A DNA stretch of 64,000 nucleotides. It comes from Paeniglutamicibacter antarcticus. Its GTDB lineage: Bacteria; Actinomycetota; Actinomycetes; Actinomycetales; Micrococcaceae. The notes under the pieces were generated by a model. The model was not told the origin of the DNA. It saw only the letters and a list, made by a program, of their open reading frames with translations, and searched no databases. The stretch is from positions 1 through 64,000 of the forward strand of contig NZ_CZJT01000088.1 of the NCBI RefSeq assembly GCF_900010755.1, in the 5' to 3' direction. Shown here piece after piece: positions 16,030 to 25,948 of this stretch; the stretch's first letter is position 1, and the number at the start of each line of letters is the position of its first letter. Made by a program: the position numbers and the translations under genes.

Positions 16030-17925
16030 ATGTTGGCAGCAGACACCTCATTGGCCCTCGCCCCGCACCACGACGGGTCGGCGCTGTACGCGCAAACCCC
16101 TGCAGTGCTGCAGCTCGGGGACAGGGTCCGGGTGCGGCTGCGGGTTCCGGCGGGTGCGGGTGCACCCCATGCGGTGTGGCTGCGTTCGCTGCGCGATGGA
16201 GAACCGCACCTGGAACCGGCCACCCCGGAGCCGGGGGACGGAACCGGCGACTGGTTCACGGCAACCCTGGACATCACCAACCCGGTGCAGCGCTACCGCT
16301 GGTACCTTGCCTACGCAGCTGCCACCGGACACACCGAATACCGGTGGTTCAACGCCACCGGCCTGCACCGCAGGGATGTCCCCGACGCCTTTGATTTCCG
16401 GGTCCACGCCGATTTCACGACGCCCGGTTGGGTCAAGGAATCGATCATGTACCAAGTGTTCTCCGACAGGTTCGCGAATTCCGGTGCGCCCAAGGCACAC
16501 CAGGAGTGGATGGTCGCCTGCGACTGGGATACCCCGGTTCAGGGCAACAGCGCACACACCAGCAGGCAGTTCTACGGCGGGGACCTGCCCGGAATCGAGT
16601 CCAAGCTCGATCACCTCACGGCGCTGGGGGCCACGGTCCTGTACTTGACCCCGGTCTTCCCGGCGGCTTCCAACCACCGCTACGACGCCTCGAGCTTCGA
16701 CATCGTCGATCCACTCCTGGGTGGCGACGAGGCCTTGATCTCCTTGGTTCGGGCCGCCCACGCCAGGGGCCTGCGCGTGGTCGGGGACTTGACCACCAAC
16801 CACACCGGGTCCGGCCACGAATGGTTTAGAAATTCCTACAAGAAACCCGGATCCCCGGAAGGGGAGTACTACTACTTTGACGAGGGCAACAACAACTACG
16901 AAGCCTGGTTGGGGGTTCCCTCGCTGCCCAAACTGAACTGGAATTCCGCAGCCTTGCGGGAGCGCTTCGTGCTCAACGAGGATGCCGTGGTGGTCCGTTG
17001 GCTCAAGGCCCCCTACAACCTGGATGGTTGGCGTATCGACGTGGGAAACATGACAGGTCGGCTCGGGGCAGATGACCTGAACCACGAGGTCGCCAGGTTG
17101 TTGCGCGCCCGCATCCAGGAGGTGAACCCGGAGGCCATGTTGCTGGCCGAATCCACCTCCGACGCGGCACCCGATGTACCGGGTGACGGCTGGCAAGGGG
17201 TCGTCAGTTACACGAACTTCACCCGCCCGCTGTGGCAATGGCTGGCCAAGGAAGTCGACCCCGAGGCATTCGGCTGGTTCTTTGGGCTGCCGCAACAAGG
17301 ACCCGCACGCATTGATGCAGCGGATTTCGTGGCCACACATCGTGAATTTGCTGCGGGCTTCAGCTGGGACGTGCGGCTGGCCAACGCCAATGCCCTGGAC
17401 ACCCATGACACAGCGCGGGCTGCCAGCCACATGATCGACGGCGGCCAACACCTTGCAGCATGTGCGCAGTTCACCTTTCCCGGAATCCCATTGGTCTTTG
17501 CCGGGGACGAATTCGGGCTCACCGGCTTCAACGGGGAGGACTCTCGCACCCCCATGCCGTGGGATGCACCCGAGACGTGGGGTGCCGACCTGCGCAGTTT
17601 GTATGCGGACCTGGCGGCACTGCGCACCGGGCACCGGGCACTTGTCGACGGATCACTGCGCTGGCTCCACGCGGAGGGAGACCTGCTGGTCTATGTACGA
17701 GAACACCAGGAAGGGTCGGTGCTGTGCGTGCTGGCACGCGGGCCGGTTGCCGCAACCGCCATCCCGACGGGTTGGGGCTCCATGGTGCTGGATCCGACCG
17801 GACCGTTGCTGCACGTTGGCGCGCAGACGCTGATAACGCTCGAAGGATCAGGAGCGCTGAGCGTATCCGCAACAGGGCCCGGCGCGGCGTTCCACGCCCT
17901 GGCCCCGGTGGCAACCGGCGGGTAG
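16030..17925 (+). CDS. GH13 cyclomaltodextrinase / neopullulanase-type enzyme
   Basis: A 631-residue GH13 enzyme with an N-terminal beta-sandwich of the CBM34 / N-domain type (about 10-130), ahead of a barrel that starts at WVKESIMYQVFSDRFANS. That layout marks the cyclomaltodextrinase/neopullulanase/maltogenic amylase subfamily, which degrades cyclodextrins, pullulan or short maltodextrins, usually in the cytoplasm. Catalytic residues are nucleophile Asp337 (GWRIDVGN), acid/base Glu374 (LLAEST) and Asp460 (LDTHDTAR). There is no signal peptide. GGAG lies 5 nt before the ATG. It is the last gene of the malEFG operon, 53 nt after malG. Confidence 0.9.
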   Translation: MLAADTSLALAPHHDGSALYAQTPAVLQLGDRVRVRLRVPAGAGAPHAVWLRSLRDGEPHLEPATPEPGDGTGDWFTATLDITNPVQRYRWYLAYAAATGHTEYRWFNATGLHRRDVPDAFDFRVHADFTTPGWVKESIMYQVFSDRFANSGAPKAHQEWMVACDWDTPVQGNSAHTSRQFYGGDLPGIESKLDHLTALGATVLYLTPVFPAASNHRYDASSFDIVDPLLGGDEALISLVRAAHARGLRVVGDLTTNHTGSGHEWFRNSYKKPGSPEGEYYYFDEGNNNYEAWLGVPSLPKLNWNSAALRERFVLNEDAVVVRWLKAPYNLDGWRIDVGNMTGRLGADDLNHEVARLLRARIQEVNPEAMLLAESTSDAAPDVPGDGWQGVVSYTNFTRPLWQWLAKEVDPEAFGWFFGLPQQGPARIDAADFVATHREFAAGFSWDVRLANANALDTHDTARAASHMIDGGQHLAACAQFTFPGIPLVFAGDEFGLTGFNGEDSRTPMPWDAPETWGADLRSLYADLAALRTGHRALVDGSLRWLHAEGDLLVYVREHQEGSVLCVLARGPVAATAIPTGWGSMVLDPTGPLLHVGAQTLITLEGSGALSVSATGPGAAFHALAPVATGG

Positions 17926-17931
17926 CTGCCG

Positions 17932-18189
17932 TTACCGCTTGGTGTTCTTGAGCATGTGGCGTTCGGTGACGGACATCCCCGCAGCAAACAGGACCAGCGC
18001 GGAAAAAATCGGCAAGAAGCCTCCGAAACCGTCATCGGCCGGAAGCCTGAACTGCATCAGGACAAAAATGAAGGCGGCGATGGGCAGCCAGACGGCGAAC
18101 GAGATCCACCTCGCCTTCTGCGGCGCCCCGTCCCACATGGGAATCTCATCGGTGTCGTGCGTGCCGCGCAGTCCGAGCCATTGAAGCAT
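17932..18189 (-). CDS. Small two-helix membrane protein, unknown function
   Basis: An 85-residue protein with a polar N-terminus and two hydrophobic segments (about 30-48 and 57-72), ending in a basic tail (ERHMLKNTKR). The start ATG at 18189 has AAAGGA a few bases upstream. It converges on the GH13 gene with a 6-nt gap and no terminator between. I recognise no family. Confidence 0.65.
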   Translation of the reverse strand: MLQWLGLRGTHDTDEIPMWDGAPQKARWISFAVWLPIAAFIFVLMQFRLPADDGFGGFLPIFSALVLFAAGMSVTERHMLKNTKR

Positions 18190-18322
18190 TTGGGTCCTTT
18201 GTTCGTATCAAGCCATCACCGGAAAACAGGAATCCCGCCCCGCAACTGGGTGCGATCCCACATTTCCAACCTATCGCGACCCCACCTGAAAAACCTTGAA
18301 AGAGCTGGTCAAACGCGAAAAA

Positions 18323-18360
18323 CCCTCCCAAGTGTGTACTTTCGTACACACCCGGGAGGG
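18323..18360 (-). terminator. Terminator of the DUF4032 gene
   Basis: Long stem CCCTCCCaaGTGTGTAC (18323-18339) / GTACACACccGGGAGGG (18344-18360) with a TTTC loop and one internal AA/CC bulge. On the minus strand it is followed by TTTTTCGCG, which fits termination of the gene ending at 18401. Confidence 0.8.
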
Positions 18361-18400
18361 CCTTAGCGCATGGTCTGGTGGATCAACACCAAGCCGGGGA

Positions 18401-19726
18401 CTACTCAGCTGATTCGTCGGGTTCTAGCATCAGCCGTGCCTCGTCGCGGCGGTGCCGCAACACCGCCTCGACGTAGGAGGCGACTGCCTCCTCCATGGGG
18501 ACGTTGGAACCGCGGGCTTCGGAAATGTACCAACGGTGTTCGAGCACCTCATGGACGATCTGCGCGGGTTCAAGTTTGCCGTGGAACTCCTGCGGTATGG
18601 CACCGGTGATGCGGTCAAAGACATTGGTGACCCAACGCGCGGCGGCGAGTTCCTCGTCCTGGTCCGGGTGCTTTTTGGCCCGGTAGGCGTCCATGTCGTT
18701 GAGCAGACGCCGGGCTTGACCTTCCTCAACGTCCAGGCCGGTGAGCCGTAACAGGCGCCGGGTGTGGTGCCCGGCGTCAACGACCTTGGGCTGGATGACC
18801 AGCTGGCCTCCGTCGGGGGAGGTCTTCAGGCTGATTTCCTCCACGTCGAAGCCCAGGTCGTTGAGCCGGCGGATCCGCTCATCGACACGCCAGCGCTCGG
18901 AGAGATCGAAGGATTCCTTGTCGTTCAGTTCCGCCCACAACCCGCGGTAGGCATGCAGGATCTGCTCGCTGGTGGCGACCGGATCAACTTTTTCCTCGAT
19001 GAGACCCGCATCCATCAGGTCCATGAGCTCCCCGGCAATGTTCACCCGGGCGATTTCAAGGTCGTATTCGCGTTGGCCCGAGGAAAGCTCCGGGTATAGC
19101 TCGCCGGTTTCGGCATCCACCAGGTAGGCGGCAAAGGAACCCGCGTCGCGCCGGAACAGCGTGTTGGACAGCGACACATCTCCCCAATAGAAACCGATCA
19201 GGTGCAGGCGCACCAGCAGTAGCGCCTGCGCGTCGATGAGCCGGGTGAGGGTGTCGCGGCGCAACTTCTGTGAGAACAGTGCGCGGTAGGGCAGCGAGTA
19301 TTTCAGGTGCCGGGTGACAAGCACCGGATCGAGGTCGTTGCCTTCGGTGTCAGTGCGCCCGGTGATCACCGCGACGGGTTCCACGCAGGGGGCTGCCAGC
19401 CGGCGCAGCTTGCGCAGCATATGGTATTCGTGCCGGGCCACGTGCTCGCCGGTTTCCTTGATGGCGATCACCGAGCCACCCATCATTGCAAAGCGCACCA
19501 CGTGGCGGGAGATGCCGCGCGGCAGCGGGGCCAGGGTGTCCGCCGGCCAGTCCTCAAGTTGGATCTGCCACGGCAGGTCCAGCAGTGCCGGGTCGGCTGT
19601 GGCGGAGGTGATGGACAGTGAACCGGCAACGGCAGGGCTTGCCGCGGTCTCGGTGTCGCGCGGAAGTTTTCCGGACTGGACGTAGTTTGTAGGCTCGTCA
19701 TGCCATTGGGCGGTGTGGCGGATCAT
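18401..19726 (-). CDS. DUF4032 protein with kinase-like (WaaP/LPS kinase) fold
   Basis: A 441-residue cytoplasmic protein. The N-terminal half resembles lipopolysaccharide-kinase/Kdo-kinase-like folds: AIKETGEHVARHEYHMLRKL (conserved Lys and Glu), LIDAQALLLVRLHLIGFYWGDVSLSNTLF (HxxGFYWGDxxxxN, the catalytic-loop pattern) and YLVDAETGE (DxE in place of DFG). The C-terminal half is the actinobacterial DUF4032 domain. Function is unknown; the pattern implies an ATP-dependent phosphotransferase. The start at 19726 has no strong ribosome site, but the length fits the family. It lies downstream of malK and is separated from it by a terminator. Confidence 0.8.
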   Translation of the reverse strand: MIRHTAQWHDEPTNYVQSGKLPRDTETAASPAVAGSLSITSATADPALLDLPWQIQLEDWPADTLAPLPRGISRHVVRFAMMGGSVIAIKETGEHVARHEYHMLRKLRRLAAPCVEPVAVITGRTDTEGNDLDPVLVTRHLKYSLPYRALFSQKLRRDTLTRLIDAQALLLVRLHLIGFYWGDVSLSNTLFRRDAGSFAAYLVDAETGELYPELSSGQREYDLEIARVNIAGELMDLMDAGLIEEKVDPVATSEQILHAYRGLWAELNDKESFDLSERWRVDERIRRLNDLGFDVEEISLKTSPDGGQLVIQPKVVDAGHHTRRLLRLTGLDVEEGQARRLLNDMDAYRAKKHPDQDEELAAARWVTNVFDRITGAIPQEFHGKLEPAQIVHEVLEHRWYISEARGSNVPMEEAVASYVEAVLRHRRDEARLMLEPDESAE

Positions 19727-19837
19727 GGTGTTGGAAACCGTCCCTTGTTCAAAAGCTTGGGTGCATGTGGAAAAAGACGCTCTGCGGGAGAAAGCTCCCG
19801 TACAAGAACGCGTATAAGAATGCCGGATATGCCAAAA

Positions 19838-19870
19838 GCGGCCGCATTCATTTTCCTTGAATGCGACCGC
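19838..19870 (-). terminator. Terminator after malK
   Basis: Stem GCGGCCGCATTCA (19838-19850) / TGAATGCGACCGC (19858-19870), with one G-T wobble and a 7-nt loop, followed on the minus strand by TTTTGG. It lies 50 nt past the malK stop. Confidence 0.75.
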
Positions 19871-19919
19871 CAATGCCACCTTGTGCCGGGACCTCTGCCC
19901 CCGGGGGGGTGCGGAGGTC

Positions 19920-21047
<1,128 letters not shown>

Positions 21048-21102
21048 GGTGAAGCATCCTTTCACGGGCAGGTACGTGCCCGACGATCCGTAGTGAATGG
21101 AA

Positions 21103-21885
21103 TCACAAGCTTCTCATATCGAGGACGGCTTTCAAAAGGATTGACAATTCCCCGGGCCCATTAAGACGGAATTGTGCTCTTGTATTACCTGATCCAATTT
21201 TTACCCCGACGTCCCCGGGGCGAAGTACCGCGAATGCGTCCTCATCGGTGACGTCGTCCCCGGCAAAGAGCACGGTTGAAGCGTCGGCCACCTCGCGTAG
21301 CCAATCCAGGCCTTCACCCTTGGTTCCCGAGAGCACTGTTGCTTCAAGGACGGATTTGCCATCCAACAACCAGAGCCCCTTCACGTCTTCCAGCTTGTCG
21401 TGGGCTATGCGGATGGCCTTTGTCCCCATCTCGGCGGGGGCCTGGCGCACGTGCAGCACCACGGAGGCCGGTTTGTATTCGAGGCTCGTGCCGGAGTGGC
21501 CCTCGACGATTCTTTCCAACACCGCCGTGGCATGGGCCAATGCTGTTGCCTGTTCAACGTTCAGGTCGATATGTGAGGCGTCGATGCCGAAGCTCTCAGG
21601 GGCCCAACGCTCGGTGCCGTGGCTGCCCACCAGCAGGGTCTGTTCCGGGGGATTTGCCGCGGCACGCAGCGACGCCAGGTCGCGCCCCGAAATCAAGGCA
21701 GTGACGGTGTTTTCGAGTGCGGCCAGCTCTACCAAAAGCTCTGCCGAAGCCGGTAGCGAACGGGCGTCGCCGGGCTTGTCGACAAGCGGTGCCATGGTGC
21801 CGTCAAAATCGAGGGCAACCAAGAGGATCTGGGTGTCAGCAAGCGATTCGATGGCGTCTGCGAGTTCTGCAGTCATTGGACCCAT
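21103..21885 (-). CDS. otsB: Trehalose-6-phosphate phosphatase
   Basis: A 260-residue HAD-superfamily phosphatase that converts trehalose 6-phosphate to trehalose. Motif I is LDFDGT with Asp26 (nucleophile) and Asp28; motif II lies in VTALISGRD; the late metal motif is FAGDDVTDEDAF (about 200). The gene follows otsA after 38 nt, giving the complete two-step OtsA/OtsB route. An in-frame ATG three codons in is an equally possible start. Trehalose serves as an osmoprotectant and carbon store, and its neighbours process related alpha-glucans. Confidence 0.94.
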   Translation of the reverse strand: MGPMTAELADAIESLADTQILLVALDFDGTMAPLVDKPGDARSLPASAELLVELAALENTVTALISGRDLASLRAAANPPEQTLLVGSHGTERWAPESFGIDASHIDLNVEQATALAHATAVLERIVEGHSGTSLEYKPASVVLHVRQAPAEMGTKAIRIAHDKLEDVKGLWLLDGKSVLEATVLSGTKGEGLDWLREVADASTVLFAGDDVTDEDAFAVLRPGDVGVKIGSGNTRAQFRLNGPGELSILLKAVLDMRSL

Positions 21886-21923
21886 GAGTTTTTACTGCTT
21901 CCGTTCAAGCTGGATGGGGGACG

Positions 21924-23399
21924 TTAGACGAGGGTGTCCACGGGCAACGGCAGGGCAAGGGCCGTCAAGAATGTTTCGGACCACTTGGAAACATCATGTT
22001 CCTGAAGGTGTTTACGCATGCGCCGCATGCGTTTGGTGGCCTCGGACGGGTCCATGCGCACTGCGCGCAGGATACCGGATTTCATGCCGTCGATGTCGTG
22101 CGGGTTCACCAGCACCGCTTGGGTGAGCTGGTCCGCGGCCCCGGTGAATTCGGAGAGCACGAGCATGCCGCGCCCATCGGTGTGGGCTGCAACGAACTCC
22201 TTGGCCACAAGGTTCATGCCATCGCGCAGGGACGTGACAAGCATGATGTCTGCCGCAAGGTACAGGGCAATCATTTCCCGCAGCGGATAGGAGTGGTGGA
22301 GGTAGCGCACCGCTGTATGGCCCATGGTGTCGTGCTCGCCGTTGAGCGATCCGACCATCAATTCCACCTGGTCCTTGAGCTGGGCGTAGCGTTCAACGTT
22401 TTCCCGGCTGGGGCTTGCCACCTGCACCAAGCAGGCTTCCCCGACGGTCAAATCCCCGTCGGCGAGTAGTTCGCCGTAGGCCTTGAGTCGGTGGCGCAGC
22501 CCCTTGGTGTAGTCGAGCCTGTCCACACCGAGCAGGACCGTCTCCGGGTTTCCAAGCTCCTGGCGGATTTGTTTGGAGCGGGCAATGATTTCGGGATCCC
22601 GGGAGAGCGTCGCAACCTGGGCCGTGTCAATGGAAATGGGGTGGGCCTCGGCCCGGCAAATGTTGCTTGTTGCCGAGCCTCCCAGGGAATCGGGTGCCGG
22701 AATTGCCATGGTTCCCTTGACCGACCGGTTGGTGTAGCGGCGCATGCTGCGCAGGAAGTTGCTGGCGTCGGCGGTGCGCTGGAATCCGACGAGGTCGGCT
22801 CCGGCCAAGCCCTCGAGGATCTGCCGGCGCCAGGGCAACTGCGAAAAAATGCCGGGCGAGGGGAACGGGATGTGGTTGAAGAACCCGATGCGCAGGTCCG
22901 GACGGGCTTGGCGTAACATCTGCGGAACCAGCTGCAATTGGTAGTCCTGGACCCAGACGGTGGCGCCGGTGTTTGCTATCGCTGCGGTGGCCTCCGCGAA
23001 ACGCTTGTTCACCTTCTTGTAGCTGTCCCACCAGGTGCGGTGGAACTCGGGGGGAACGATGACGTCGTGGTACAGCGGCCAGAGCGTCGAATTCGAGAAA
23101 CCTTCGTAGTACTCCTCCAGGTCATCGTCGACCAGGGGGACGGGGATGAGGTGGATGCCGTCGTTCTCAAACGGCGTCAGGTTTTCATTGGTGGCTCCGT
23201 GCCAGCCAACCCAGGCCCCCTCCGACTGCTGCATCACCGGGGCAATGGCCGTGACCAGCCCGCCGGGTGAGCGTCGCCACGACAGTTCCCCGTCAATCCC
23301 TTCAACCCTGTCCACCGGCAGGCGGTTGGCAACAACAATGAAGTCGTAGCCCCGGGACCCTGTGGCTGGTGGTAGTCCGTGATCTTGATCGGCCATCAT
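21924..23399 (-). CDS. otsA: Trehalose-6-phosphate synthase
   Basis: A 491-residue GT20 glycosyltransferase that joins UDP-glucose (or ADP-/GDP-glucose) and glucose 6-phosphate. Family motifs are FIVVANRLPVD (20-30), RSPGGLVTA (about 43-51), WVQDYQLQLVPQMLR, FNHIPFPSP, LGVDRLDYTKGL and SLRDGMNLVAKEFVA. GGAGGA lies 5 nt ahead of the ATG at 23399, with a second ATG next to it. It is first of the otsA-otsB pair. Confidence 0.96.
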   Translation of the reverse strand: MMADQDHGLPPATGSRGYDFIVVANRLPVDRVEGIDGELSWRRSPGGLVTAIAPVMQQSEGAWVGWHGATNENLTPFENDGIHLIPVPLVDDDLEEYYEGFSNSTLWPLYHDVIVPPEFHRTWWDSYKKVNKRFAEATAAIANTGATVWVQDYQLQLVPQMLRQARPDLRIGFFNHIPFPSPGIFSQLPWRRQILEGLAGADLVGFQRTADASNFLRSMRRYTNRSVKGTMAIPAPDSLGGSATSNICRAEAHPISIDTAQVATLSRDPEIIARSKQIRQELGNPETVLLGVDRLDYTKGLRHRLKAYGELLADGDLTVGEACLVQVASPSRENVERYAQLKDQVELMVGSLNGEHDTMGHTAVRYLHHSYPLREMIALYLAADIMLVTSLRDGMNLVAKEFVAAHTDGRGMLVLSEFTGAADQLTQAVLVNPHDIDGMKSGILRAVRMDPSEATKRMRRMRKHLQEHDVSKWSETFLTALALPLPVDTLV

Positions 23400-23551
23400 G
23401 ATGATCCTCCGGTTCGCGAACGCCTAACTGTTCATGAGCCTAGGATAGCGTCGGGAGGTAAGCGACTCTATGACGCCGCGTGCTGCCGTGCCGGTGCCCT
23501 AAACTGGTGAAGTTGGGGGAGTACCAAACCTACGTAAGGGACGATTGACCT

Positions 23552-24415
23552 ATGGCATCCGATAGCCAGCGGCCGAGCAAGGCCGAGCGCACCGCGAGTG
23601 CACGCGAGCAGGCGCAGCAGATGCGCATTGCACAAGAAGCAGCTGACAAGCGTAAATCACTGTTCATCAAGCTTGGTGTTGTTGTTGCCGTGCTTGCGGT
23701 GGTTGCCCTTGTGGTGGCCATCATCCTGCAGAACAACTCGGGCAAGGTTGCCGATGCGGGCAACGCCCCGAAGGGCGGCAACGCTGCCGGCGGCATCACG
23801 CTGACTTCGGATAAGACAGTTGCCGACACCTCGGGCATCACGGTCGATCTGGCAAAGGTCGGTGCTGCCCCGGCTCAGGGCGCAGCGCCGGCCCCGCGCG
23901 ATGCCACAGCCGCGGCCAAGGGCAAGCCGGTTAACCTGCTGATTTATGTGGACGTGAACTGCGTGCACTGTGCGGACTTCGAGACCCAGTATGGCGACCA
24001 GATCGGCACCTGGCTTGCCGCCGGCGACGTCCAGGTTGAATACCGCAACGTGGCGTACCTTGCTGCTGGCTCGCCGACCAACTTCTCCTCGCGCGGGGCC
24101 AATGCGCTTGCCTGCGTGGCAGACGCTGCCCCGGCATCCTACCTGCCGTTCTCCAAGGCATTGTTCGCCCACTACCCACAGGGCGAAATGAACAACAAGG
24201 CCCTGGCCAAGATGGCCAAGGACAACGGCGCGGATGTCACCAGCTGCATCGAAGAGGGGACCTTCCGCCCGTTCGTGAAGTTCACCGATGCTGCGGCCCG
24301 CGTGGATGCCATCGGTGGAACCCCGAGCGTCTTCATCCAGGCCAAGGCCTGGGACCAGAATGCCGAACCGGACTTTGTTGCCGCAGTGAACGCGGCCATC
24401 GCCGCCAACAAGTAA
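23552..24415 (+). CDS. Membrane-anchored DsbA-like thiol oxidoreductase
   Basis: A 287-residue protein with a charged cytoplasmic N-terminus (1-38, Gln/Arg/Lys-rich), one membrane helix (about 39-59), a spacer, and an extracytoplasmic thioredoxin_4/DsbA-like domain. The active site is C137-V-H-C140 in YVDVNCVHCADFE. A second cysteine pair (ALACVADA and VTSCIEEG) and a cis-Pro loop (GGTPSVF) also fit. It probably forms or exchanges disulphides in exported proteins. AAGGGA lies upstream of the ATG. It diverges from otsA and ends in a strong terminator. Confidence 0.88.
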   Translation: MASDSQRPSKAERTASAREQAQQMRIAQEAADKRKSLFIKLGVVVAVLAVVALVVAIILQNNSGKVADAGNAPKGGNAAGGITLTSDKTVADTSGITVDLAKVGAAPAQGAAPAPRDATAAAKGKPVNLLIYVDVNCVHCADFETQYGDQIGTWLAAGDVQVEYRNVAYLAAGSPTNFSSRGANALACVADAAPASYLPFSKALFAHYPQGEMNNKALAKMAKDNGADVTSCIEEGTFRPFVKFTDAAARVDAIGGTPSVFIQAKAWDQNAEPDFVAAVNAAIAANK

Positions 24416-24440
24416 CACCCGCACTTCAGCCAGTCCCAAG

Positions 24441-24481
24441 GGCAGGGTTCCACGGCATCGAAAATGTCGTGGAACACTGCC
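24441..24481 (+). terminator. Terminator after the DsbA-like gene
   Basis: Extended hairpin GGCAG-GTTCCACG-CAT / ATG-CGTGGAAC-CTGCC (24441-24481) with single-base bulges, followed by GTTGTTTTC. Confidence 0.75.
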
Positions 24482-24588
24482 GTTGTTTTCGGTGCCGGTG
24501 CTGAGAATGTCCAGCGGTTTTTTCCTGTGGGGGATTGTCGGCTACGCTTGATCCTGCACTCGCGTTGTAATGACGTGTTTGGTTGTTT

Positions 24589-24665
24589 GCCTCCTTAGCT
24601 CAGTTGGCCAGAGCATCGCTCTTGTAAAGCGAGGGTCGCCGGTTCGAATCCGGCAGGAGGCTCCA
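24589..24665 (+). tRNA. tRNA-Thr (anticodon TGT)
   Basis: Acceptor GCCTCCT (24589-24595) pairs with AGGAGGC (24655-24661). The anticodon arm TCGCT-CTTGTAA-AGCGA gives anticodon TGT; T arm CCGGTTCGAATCCGG. CCA is encoded at 24663-24665. Confidence 0.97.
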
Positions 24666-24668
24666 TTG

Positions 24669-24719
24669 AAATCCCCGTGATTTAGCGGCACTAACGCCCT
24701 GGACCGCGGGGATTTTTTG
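24669..24719 (+). terminator. Terminator after tRNA-Thr
   Basis: Stem AAATCCCCG / CGGGGATTT with a long loop, ending in a run of six T. Confidence 0.7.
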
Positions 24720-24824
24720 TTTGTTCCGGCAGTTTCGAAATGCCGGATGCGGATCGGGCCGGTTTTGGCCCGGGTGGGTTCTTCCATGCGGGAACCTCCA
24801 GTGGAATCGTGCATCATTGCATTC

Positions 24825-25742
24825 ATGGGTAAATCGTTTACGCTCGTGCAGCTGCGCTACTTCAGCGTCGTCGCGAAACTCGAGAACATGACGGCCGCCG
24901 CGCTCGCCGTCAACGTCACGCAATCCACGCTGTCCTCCGCGATCGGCCAGCTCGAGCGCGAAATGGGGGTTGAGCTGTTCACCCGGCTGCCCAGCCGAGG
25001 GCTGCGGCTGACCCCGGCCGGGCGTCGTTTGCTTCTGGGGTCCCAGGCCTTTCTTGAGGAGGCGGACCTGCTGTACCAGTCGGTGCATGAAGAAGGTGAG
25101 CCGCTGGCCGGAGAGCTGGTCGTCGGCATCTTCTCGCCGCTGGCGCCGTTCCGTGCGCCGGTGATCCTGCAGGCCTTTGAAGCCGCCCATCCGCGCGTCA
25201 AGGTGACCTTTCACGAGGGCGACCAGGAATCGCTGCGTCATTCGCTGTTGGAGGGTGTCTGCGAGTTGGCCCTGATGTATGACCTCGGCGTAGACCAGGC
25301 CTTCGGGCGACAGGTGGTTGAACGGGTCCCGCCGCATGTGCTGGTCGCGGCGGATCATCCGCGGGCCGCTTTTCCGAACGAAAAGGTCAGCCTGCTCGAC
25401 TTCGCCGACGAGCCGCTGATCCTGCTGGACTTGCCGCACACCCGGGAGTACTACCTCAACATGTTCAAGACACTGGGGGTTGAGCCGAAGATCCGGCATC
25501 TTGCCTCAGGCTATGAAACCGTCAGATCGTTCGTGTCGCTGGGGCACGGGTATTCGGTGCTGAACCAGCGATTGGCCCACGGGCTCACCTACGCCGGCGG
25601 AGAAGTTGTTCCGCTGGAAATCAGCGACGACGTCCCGGGAATCGAGGTATCGCTGGTCCGTCCCGTGGGTTCCAAGCCAACCAAGAAGTCCCTGGCCTTC
25701 GAGTCCGTCTGTCGGGAACTGTATGGAAAGCCGGCTGGCTAG
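24825..25742 (+). CDS. LysR-family transcriptional regulator
   Basis: A 305-residue LysR-type regulator. The winged helix-turn-helix is at the N-terminus (FTLVQLRYFSVVAKLENMTAAA...TQSTLSSAIGQLE), followed by a two-lobed LysR_substrate domain (about 90-300). I chose the ATG at 24825 because the family pattern starts a few residues in; it has no strong ribosome site, and a longer frame runs back into the tRNA terminator. It is upstream of, and co-directional with, the MHS transporter, M20 hydrolase and amidase, so it probably controls that set in response to the imported substrate. The inducer is unknown. Confidence 0.9.
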   Translation: MGKSFTLVQLRYFSVVAKLENMTAAALAVNVTQSTLSSAIGQLEREMGVELFTRLPSRGLRLTPAGRRLLLGSQAFLEEADLLYQSVHEEGEPLAGELVVGIFSPLAPFRAPVILQAFEAAHPRVKVTFHEGDQESLRHSLLEGVCELALMYDLGVDQAFGRQVVERVPPHVLVAADHPRAAFPNEKVSLLDFADEPLILLDLPHTREYYLNMFKTLGVEPKIRHLASGYETVRSFVSLGHGYSVLNQRLAHGLTYAGGEVVPLEISDDVPGIEVSLVRPVGSKPTKKSLAFESVCRELYGKPAG

Positions 25743-25876
25743 GAAGCGCATCAATCGGATTTCTCGATGGCAACCAATGAACTAATTTGTTGGACTGATG
25801 TGATGCCGCTCACGATCATTGAATATACGCGGCAGCAAATTCTTCCGCTTGCATTACTTAGATCCAAGGAGATGCG

Positions 25877-25948
25877 ATGTTCGACAATCACCGGGAAATC
25901 CACACCAGGCACCTTGCGCCCTCCAGCGGCTTGGCGGTCAAGCCATGA
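25877..25948 (+). CDS. 23-codon leader reading frame coupled to the MHS transporter
   Basis: A short frame starting with ATG at 25877 behind AAGGAG (5 nt spacing), encoding MFDNHREIHTRHLAPSSGLA and three more residues. It ends in TGA at 25946-25948, which overlaps the transporter ATG as ATGA. The transporter itself has only a weak site (GGCGG) ahead of it, so its translation may depend on ribosomes finishing the leader. There is no run of one regulatory amino acid, although three His and three Arg/Lys residues fall within the first 12 codons. The stability of the peptide is unknown. Confidence 0.55.
   Translation: MFDNHREIHTRHLAPSSGLAVKP

Noticed and set aside
16048..17634. 528-residue minus-strand frame over the cyclomaltodextrinase gene
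   Set aside because: Antisense shadow; the opposite strand has all GH13 catalytic motifs in place.
24600..25499. 299-residue minus-strand frame overlapping tRNA-Thr and the LysR gene
   Set aside because: It is antisense to a clear LysR-family gene and a tRNA, with repetitive low-information protein content; a high-GC shadow frame.
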